From: DATKCA01 sp035544675
GTDB lineage: Bacteria > Acidobacteriota > Thermoanaerobaculia > Gp7-AA8
Direction of reading: 5' to 3'
DNA: 20,620 bases
Assembly: GCA_035544675.1 (NCBI GenBank)
Contig: DATKCA010000040.1
Location: 1 to 20,620, forward strand
Shown: piece after piece, positions 15,863 through 20,620 of the stretch
Position numbering within the stretch: position 1 is the stretch's first letter
Layout: the number at the start of each line of letters is the position of its first letter
Made by a program: the position numbers and the translations under genes
The notes under the pieces: generated by a model
Told to the model about the DNA's origin: nothing
Seen by the model: only the letters and a program-made list of their open reading frames with translations
Database searches by the model: none

Positions 15863-15900
15863 ATTGAGTTCAATCTATCACAATACAAATTGAATTCAAA
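15863..15900 (-). promoter_or_regulatory. Promoter with two operator-like palindromes upstream of otsAB
   Basis: Two near-palindromes lie 26 bases apart centre to centre: ATTGAGTTCAAT (15863-15874) and ATTGAATTCAAA (15889-15900). On the minus strand a TTGAAT -35 (15894-15899) and a TAGATT -10 (15872-15877) are separated by 16 bases; the -35 sits inside one box and the -10 overlaps the other. A protein bound to both boxes would cover both core elements, as expected for repression of otsAB. The AT-rich sequence stands out from its GC-rich surroundings. The nearby MarR regulator is the natural candidate. Confidence 0.6.
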
Positions 15901-16170
15901 CTATTTCTCGTGCCCGGGGGATGGCTCAGGTAACGTGCGCGACCACGCCGGCCTTCCCGTGGTGTTTGGCCACAATGCGCGCGCTTCCTCGGCCACCGCT
16001 CGAACGATTCGTGCGGCCACCTCTTTCGCGTCCTCGGCCGAGACGCCGACCAGAAGCACCACGAACTCGTCGCCACCCACTCGCGCGGCCACGTCGCCCA
16101 CGTACAGCCCTGCCGCCGAGTCATCACCTGCGGGCTCATGCATGAGCCGTTCACTAAAGATTGAGTTCAA
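15901..16170 (-). pseudogene. Relic of a GGDEF (diguanylate cyclase) domain
   Basis: The minus strand reads GDVAARVGGDEFVVLLVG, then SAEDAKEVAARIVRAVAEEA, which is the GGDEF signature and the following helix of a diguanylate cyclase. An intact domain is about 160 residues; here only about 50 are recognisable. The N-terminal part with the phenylalanine/nucleotide-binding helices is missing and the C-terminal half is replaced by unrelated sequence ending PSPGHEK. An ATG at 16170 opens the 89-codon frame but lies inside an operator-like box, so a functional gene is unlikely. It lies between marR and otsA, flanked on each side by ATTGARTTCAA boxes. Confidence 0.6.
16133..16148. promoter_or_regulatory. 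Perfect 16-bp palindrome
   Basis: GGCTCATGCATGAGCC is perfectly symmetric and lies 11 bases from the box at 16160-16171, at the upstream end of the GGDEF relic. It could be a protein site or a chance palindrome; no second copy is seen in the window. Confidence 0.25.
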
Positions 16171-16171
16171 T
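16160..16171. promoter_or_regulatory. Operator-like box ATTGAGTTCAAT, third copy
   Basis: Identical to the box at 15863-15874. It lies 45 bases downstream of the marR stop codon and at the 5' side of the GGDEF relic, so it may once have controlled that gene. Confidence 0.5.
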
Positions 16172-16215
16172 ATGACGACGGCGTTCCGGGCGGGCCGGGA
16201 TGATGCCGGGGCGGC

Positions 16216-16722
16216 TCACCGCCGTGATTTGCCGGGCCGCCGGCGCGGTGTTTTCGACGCGGAATCTTCCTGGAAGAGCATGGGGCTGCGTCCGTCGTTC
16301 TCGATCTGCATCCCCGCCATCAGGTTGTCGAGGAGGCCCATCAGCATGGCCCGCTCGGCCGGAGGCATGGACTGAACGCTGTCCATGATCCGCTCCTGTG
16401 TCGCGGGCGGCGAGCGTTTCACGAGCGCCCGCCCCTTCGGCGTCAGCGACAGCCGGATCTGTCTGCGGTCTTCGGTGCTGGTGACCCGGCGAATGTACCC
16501 CTCGCTGACGAGCTTCCCCACGGCCAGCGAGGCCGAGCTCTGGTCGGTGGCGGCGCGGTCGGCGAGCTCGTTGAGCGTGAGATCGTCGTCCTGCTGGAGC
16601 ACGTGAAGGATGAACATCTGCGCCGCGCCCAGACCATAGCGCGACTGGGCCTGCTTGTCGAACGATCGGAGCGCGCGGACCAGTTGCCGGATGCGGTTCA
16701 GGATCGCCTTCGCATCGTCCAT
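16216..16722 (-). CDS. MarR-family transcriptional regulator
   Basis: A winged-helix regulator of 168 residues. The order of elements is: N-terminal dimerisation helix (ILNRIRQLVRALRSFDKQAQ), LGAAQMFILHVLQQ, the recognition part LTLNELADRAATDQSSASLA with VGKLVSEGYIRRV, and the wing TSTEDRRQIRLSLTPKGRAL, whose D-RR turn is the MarR hallmark. A C-terminal dimerisation helix and a basic tail (TPRRRPGKSRR) follow. ATG 16722 is chosen because it starts right at the first helix and because a box with a TTGACT -35-like core lies upstream at 16782-16793, too close to the ATG at 16770 for that start. It most likely represses genes from palindromic sites and itself, with a small ligand releasing it; the ligand is unknown. 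otsAB is the likely target by proximity and boxes. Confidence 0.9.
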   Translation of the reverse strand: MDDAKAILNRIRQLVRALRSFDKQAQSRYGLGAAQMFILHVLQQDDDLTLNELADRAATDQSSASLAVGKLVSEGYIRRVTSTEDRRQIRLSLTPKGRALVKRSPPATQERIMDSVQSMPPAERAMLMGLLDNLMAGMQIENDGRSPMLFQEDSASKTPRRRPGKSRR

Positions 16723-16781
16723 CGCTCCCCGGTTGCGCCGCGTCAACCCCATCCGGCGGCATTGTGGCACAGGGCCAGTCG

Positions 16782-16793
16782 TTTGAAGTCAAT
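16782..16793 (-). promoter_or_regulatory. Operator-like box upstream of marR, fourth copy
   Basis: On the minus strand this reads ATTGACTTCAAA, matching the other boxes with one change at the centre and one at the end. TTGACT inside it is a good -35 hexamer, though no good -10 is seen at 17 bases. Its place 60 bases before the chosen marR start fits autoregulation. Confidence 0.5.
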
Positions 16794-16835
16794 CGATTTG
16801 GCAACCCGGGCCTGGCCGCGGTCGTGACCGCCCCC

Positions 16836-18508
16836 TCACTTCACGGCCGCGCGCAGCTCCTCTACGTGCGCGGCCTTTACCGCCGTGACGCCGGAGGCCA
16901 GAGCCGGATCGGTCAGGACGGAGGAGCCGAGTCCGAGAGCGCTGCGTGCGCCGGCAAGCGCGGAGCGGACCTCCTCCGTGCTGCCGGCGACAAGCGGCTC
17001 GTCCGTGAACGCGATCGTCGTGGCCGCGTCGGAGGCGCTGAGGGGCGATGGGCGGGACGCGGAGTCGATGGCCCTCACTCGATAGACGTACGTCGTCCCG
17101 GGTGTGAGTGCGGCGTCCGCGTAGCTCGCCGCCATGGTCGTGGCGATCGTTGCGCCGTTGCGCACGACCTCGTACTGCGTCGCGCCGGCTGACGGATCCC
17201 AGGTGAGACTGGCGCTGGTCAGACTCGTCGCGGTGGCGATGAGCGCCGCCGGCGCTGGCGGCTCCACCGTGACGCCTCGCGATCCGGTGATCGTCGCATC
17301 CGAGACATCCGTCACCGTGATGACCTGGCTTCCCGCCGTCCGCAGAATGAAGCCGTTCGGAAACGCGCGCGTTCCACCATCCCCCGGCATGAACGTGTAG
17401 TCGAGCGGGAGCGTGGCAGCGCCATCGGTCGACGTGAAGTGAATCGTTCCGCTGTACGCGGTGACGATGTTGTCGTTGACGTCACGCACGGTGACCGTGG
17501 CATCGGCGGGATCGCCCGAGCCGAGCGTCTGCGGAATCGTCAGCACCAGCGAGACCGGCGGAGCCCATCCGCGCTGGACGACTTCGAAGTCGGTGGCCCG
17601 GAGCGAGCGGAACGCCGGATTCAACTCGTCGTTGCTCCAGCGGGTGTCGTAGACGCTGCTGATGTACATGTTCGAGCCGTTGTCCGCGACGATCAGTCCG
17701 TACTTCTTGAACGCGCGAAAGATCTTCTGGATGTAAGGGGGATGCATGGAGATGTCCGTGCCGGCCTTGAGACGCAGCCGCGCGCCCATCGGCAGCGCGC
17801 CGGCCGTCGATCCAGCCGTGTGTGACGCCGGATAGACATGCCCGTTGGTCTGTTACACGGTCACGCGGAACGCGTGGCGGATCTCGTCCGGCCCGAACAC
17901 CTCATCGTATCGCACGAGCCCCGGCAGAATGGCCAGCCCCGCCGCATCGGCCGAGGTCCATCCCTCCGGCCTGCGGTTGTTCGTCTTCATGTCGAAGAAC
18001 GCGCCGGAGCCGGCCACCCAGCTCGTGCCGTTGTAGAAGACGTCGAACAGCTCGTAGAGCGTGTTGTTCGTCTTGTCGACGATGAGCATGTGGCGATCGC
18101 CTTCCTGGTCCACGTTGCCCGGCAGCCCCCCTTCGATCCATCCGTTCATCGTGATGGCCTCGTCCGGGATCGGATAGAACGGCACGCCGTGGCCATCGCT
18201 CTCGTCGTCGAAGCCGAACGTCACGGTCCGCTTCGGCTCGGCGCCGTCGACGATGATGTACGGAAAGCCGAACACGTCTCCGCCACCGGCGTCACCGCCG
18301 AAGTCGGGGTGCAGTTTTCTGTCGAATCCTCCGATGAAGGTGATGAACGAGTCGGAGCTCCCGTCGAGCGGCGCGGCGCTCACATCGGTTTTCACCAGTT
18401 GTTGGGCGGAAACAGCGGCTGGGGTACGGGGATCGGGCCGCCCTGCGTCGCACCGTGCGCCGCGCCGCTGAGGAGGAGAAGGGCGGCGGTCAGAAAGCAG
18501 CGGCGCAT
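16836..18508 (-). pseudogene. Secreted FN3-containing protein, broken by a frameshift and a nonsense codon
   Basis: Three consecutive frames together make one protein of a widespread secreted family with motifs such as GWTSADAAGLAILPGLVRYDE and GARLRLKAG. ATG 18508 opens a signal peptide (MRRCFLTAALLLLSG) leading to PLFPPNNW, then TGA. One base later in frame the sequence resumes KTDVSAAPLDGSSDSF, where a TGGTGAAAACC stretch (18388-18397) appears to have lost one base. The second lesion is TAA at 17853-17855, with the frame continuing unbroken for 21 sense codons (QTNGHVYPASHTAGS) into GARLRLKAGTDISMHP. After about 70 more residues there is a beta-rich domain (SLVLTIPQTLGSGDPADATV), then an FN3 domain (AALIATATSLTSASLTWDPS) and an end with VKAAHVEELRAAVK. 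The first part resembles the family's full-length proteins, so two independent losses of function are inferred. Confidence 0.8.
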
Positions 18509-18570
18509 TCCGACATCATTCGGTCTGCCTGCCGCATCCGCAGTGAGGCCACTCACCTCGGGGTCTCCAG

Positions 18571-18608
18571 GTAGTAGAAAAGTGCAAAAGGAAAGACCTG
18601 ACCCCCTA
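18571..18608 (+). repeat. Single REP-like arm at the methyltransferase 3' end
   Basis: GTAGAAAAGTGC is followed by AAAAGGAAAGACCTGACCCC, matching the right arm of the REPIN at 13218-13250 over 32 bases. The element is bounded by GGTAG and CTACC. Its end contains the TAG stop codon of the methyltransferase gene (18606-18608). Confidence 0.75.
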
Positions 18609-19415
18609 CCTGACCGCGATGATCTCCAGGACCGCGGGCGTCACCAGCAGCGTGTCAGGTGACTCTCCGGCCCTGGTGAATGCGTCGAGCAAGGCCTTCG
18701 CGTCGTTCGGCGAGAGGCGGCCGAGGTCGACGAGGCGCTGTGTGCCGCTGTCGATGAATGCCTTCGGCCACTGCCACATGAAGTCCGAGGGTCTGATCAC
18801 CTCGACGATGGGCCGGATCGACTGGATCTCGAAGCCGGCCTCGGGCAACCACATGGCCAGGTCGCGCCCGATGTCCGGCTCACCCCCTTCGAGCCGCCAG
18901 CTGGTCATCACGATGCGGACGAAGTCCTCGAGCTCGGCCGAGCGAGGGATGAGCCGCCATGTCGCGTAGTCGAAGTATTCGTGCGAGACGAAGCGCCCGC
19001 CGGGACGCAACGCCTCACCGACCTTCTGGAGAAGAGCGCGCGGGCGTTTGACGAAGGCGAAGACCCAGCGCGCCCACGCGCCATCAGCCGCGACTGCGGG
19101 GAGGTCGTCGTCGTCGAGATCGAGCTCGAACGCGCGGACCTGCCGCAGATCGCGGCCGGACGTCCGATCTCGCAGCGTCTCGAGGAAACGGCGGGAGCGC
19201 TCGATGGCGATCACCCCGCCCTCCGGCCCGACGATCTCGGCCAGATCGAGCGTGGCCTCGCCGGGACCGCTCCCCACGTCGAGGATCGTCTGGCCGGCCG
19301 TGAACCCGGCCCGCGCCCACGCATCGAGGGCGCGGCTTCGCCAGACGCGGTGCTGCAGCGCCAGCCTCTCCACCTCCACGTCGTGAGTGCCGAGGATGTA
19401 GTCGCGTTCCGTCAT
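18606..19415 (-). CDS. SAM-dependent class I methyltransferase
   Basis: A 269-residue protein with a Rossmann-type SAM-binding domain. Motif I is TILDVGSGPGEATLDLAEIV, followed by the acidic end of strand two in VIAIERSRRFLETL. Then come FELDLDDDDLP, WVFAFVKRPRALLQKVGEAL and RPGGRFVSHEYFDYATW (the post-motif III region). The N-terminus MTERDYILGTHDVEVERLAL is typical of a group of methyltransferases with unknown small-molecule substrates. The Trp-rich C-terminal helical region (DFMWQWPKAFIDSG) may form the acceptor pocket. The stop codon falls in the edge of a REP-like repeat. No Shine-Dalgarno is clear before ATG 19415. The acceptor is not predictable from sequence. Confidence 0.88.
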   Translation of the reverse strand: MTERDYILGTHDVEVERLALQHRVWRSRALDAWARAGFTAGQTILDVGSGPGEATLDLAEIVGPEGGVIAIERSRRFLETLRDRTSGRDLRQVRAFELDLDDDDLPAVAADGAWARWVFAFVKRPRALLQKVGEALRPGGRFVSHEYFDYATWRLIPRSAELEDFVRIVMTSWRLEGGEPDIGRDLAMWLPEAGFEIQSIRPIVEVIRPSDFMWQWPKAFIDSGTQRLVDLGRLSPNDAKALLDAFTRAGESPDTLLVTPAVLEIIAVR

Positions 19416-19528
19416 TTCAGAGAGGAAACACGGGCCGGGGGCGCTCCGTTCGTGAAGTTCTCATCGCGTGGAGTGGGAGCCCTTCGCTGCCGGATGTGCA
19501 GTCCGGAATTGGGTGATGGAGCGGCGCC

Positions 19529-20620
19529 TCACAACTGCTTGATGTAGAACGCCGCGTTTTCCGGCTGCCCGAAGTGGAACCCCTGGCCGTACTTGATTCC
19601 GAGCTCGGCGGCGGCGGCGGCCGTCTCCTCGCTCTCGATTCCCTCCAGGATGAGATCGCAGCCGAAGTCGGCCGCCAGCGCCAGGATGTTGCGCACGATC
19701 TTCGTCTTGGTCGCATCGGACTCGAAGCTCGTGCCGAACTCCTGGCTGATCTTGAGGAACGACGGCCGGACGGCATCCATGAACGGGAGGTGCGAATAGG
19801 CGATGCCGACGTCGTCGAACGCGAAGCGGATGCCGGCGCTCTTCAGCTTCTCGATCGACTCCATGACCTTTCGGTCTCTCTGCAGCGAGCCCTGCTCGGT
19901 GATCTCCAGCACGATGCGGTTCGGGCTGACCCCGAACCGCCCGGCCTCGAGCATCAGCGCATCGTGCAGCCGGCCTCCGGCCGAGAATGCCTCGGGATGG
20001 ATGTTCAGAAACAGCGGCGAGGAGACGGCGAGCGGCGCGCCTTCGCGAAGACTGCTCGCGAAGCAGTTCACTTCCAGGTCGAGGACGCGATCCTTGCGCA
20101 CGGCGTACGTGAACAGAGTCTCGGGATTGCGCAGCGGCGAGGCCGAGTCGCATCGCGTCAGAGCCTCGTAGCCGACCCGAGCGGCCGACGGCAGCCGCAC
20201 GATCGGGTGAAAGACCGACCGGAGCATCCCGCGCTTGAGAACGTCGTCGAGCAGCGGCATCCTGATGATGTCCGGCCAGTCGGGACTGCCCACGCGCGGC
20301 GGCTCGAGCATGTTGAGCACCGCGTCGAGCTCGGAGATCTCGAACGGCTTCTGAAGAAATCCGACCGCGCCCCTTTCCGAGGCCTCCAGCTGGAGAGCTT
20401 CGGGAGCGTCTCCGGTCATCAGGATGATGCGGCTGTCGGGGGAGTGGCGTTTCACGAAGCGGATGAAGTCGAGTCCCTCGTAGCCGAACGCGCCCGTCAG
20501 CCGGACGTCGCTGACGACATGGCTCGGCTTGAGCCACTCCACCACCAGCTCCGCGCCTTCGAGGTCGTTGCTGGTGATCAGTGTCCGCCCGTCTCGAGCC
20601 AGGCCCGCGGCCAACCCCTC
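19529..20620 (-). CDS. Receiver-EAL protein (5' partial)
   Basis: The frame is open to the right edge, so the start is outside the window. Residues from the edge to about 100 are a receiver-like domain: TLITSNDLEGAELVVEWLKP, VVSDVRLTGAFGYEGLDFIR with the phosphoacceptor Asp, IILMTGDAPEA and GFLQKPFEISEL with the conserved Lys. The C-terminal 230 residues are an EAL phosphodiesterase domain for cyclic-di-GMP: YEALTR, FLNIHPEAF, IVLEITEQG, FAFDDVGIAYSHLPF, FLKISQEFG, LILEGIESEE and YGQGFHFGQPENAAFYIKQL. The key metal and catalytic residues (Glu of EAL, Asn, Glu, Asp-Asp, Lys, Glu) appear present, but loop 6 is DDVGIAYS in place of DDFGTGYS, so activity is likely yet not certain. It belongs to the same signalling chemistry as the GGDEF relic. 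Confidence 0.88.
   Translation of the reverse strand, partial: EGLAAGLARDGRTLITSNDLEGAELVVEWLKPSHVVSDVRLTGAFGYEGLDFIRFVKRHSPDSRIILMTGDAPEALQLEASERGAVGFLQKPFEISELDAVLNMLEPPRVGSPDWPDIIRMPLLDDVLKRGMLRSVFHPIVRLPSAARVGYEALTRCDSASPLRNPETLFTYAVRKDRVLDLEVNCFASSLREGAPLAVSSPLFLNIHPEAFSAGGRLHDALMLEAGRFGVSPNRIVLEITEQGSLQRDRKVMESIEKLKSAGIRFAFDDVGIAYSHLPFMDAVRPSFLKISQEFGTSFESDATKTKIVRNILALAADFGCDLILEGIESEETAAAAAELGIKYGQGFHFGQPENAAFYIKQL

Noticed and set aside
19493..19509. CCGGA-TCCGG hairpin between the methyltransferase and the EAL gene
   Set aside because: A 5-bp stem without a U-tract is expected by chance at this GC content.

Overview
The window is GC-rich (about two-thirds G+C by eye), densely coded, and looks chromosomal. 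Several traits fit Acidobacteriota, perhaps Thermoanaerobaculia: large secreted proteins with carboxypeptidase-regulatory-like beta-sandwich domains, an FN3 protein ending in a HVEELRAAV-type module, a SpoIID-domain exoprotein, and REP-type repeats. This placement is inference from protein style; no rRNA or tRNA is visible.

Layout. Positions 1-766 hold the end of a CBS-domain protein and a small Cys-rich membrane-tailed protein (+). A 735-residue secreted protein (-) and a SpoIID-domain secreted protein (+) are divergent (886-4461), the latter preceded by a possible 24-codon leader ORF. A pseudouridine synthase and a two-domain universal stress protein follow (+). On the minus strand come a cystathionine gamma-synthase/lyase-type enzyme, a relic of a CBS-domain C-terminus, a heptamer repeat array and an NTP/NDP-exchange-type transporter (6387-9194). 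A Tat-signal aldo/keto reductase (+) converges on a three-gene pnt transhydrogenase operon (-). After a REPIN-like element comes the trehalose pair otsA-otsB (-), with a MarR regulator upstream and a GGDEF relic between. A pseudogene of a secreted FN3 protein, a SAM methyltransferase and a receiver-EAL protein running off the end (all -) complete the window.

How genes may work together. OtsA and OtsB make trehalose via trehalose-6-phosphate. Four copies of a near-palindromic ATTGANTTCAAW box lie around otsA, the GGDEF relic and marR, and two of them frame a plausible sigma70-type promoter for otsAB, so MarR control of trehalose synthesis with autoregulation is the leading hypothesis. PntAA-PntAB-PntB couple NAD(H)/NADP(H) exchange to proton flow. 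Universal stress protein, trehalose and transhydrogenase genes give the region a stress and redox flavour, but they are separate transcription units.

The most striking genome-dynamics signal is that simple repeats meet gene ends. A GGGCAC repeat supplies the C-terminus of the PLP enzyme. A GGACTAA heptamer array supplies the last residues of the transporter and abuts the surviving tail of a deleted CBS-domain gene (possibly cystathionine beta-synthase). A REP-like sequence contains the methyltransferase stop codon.
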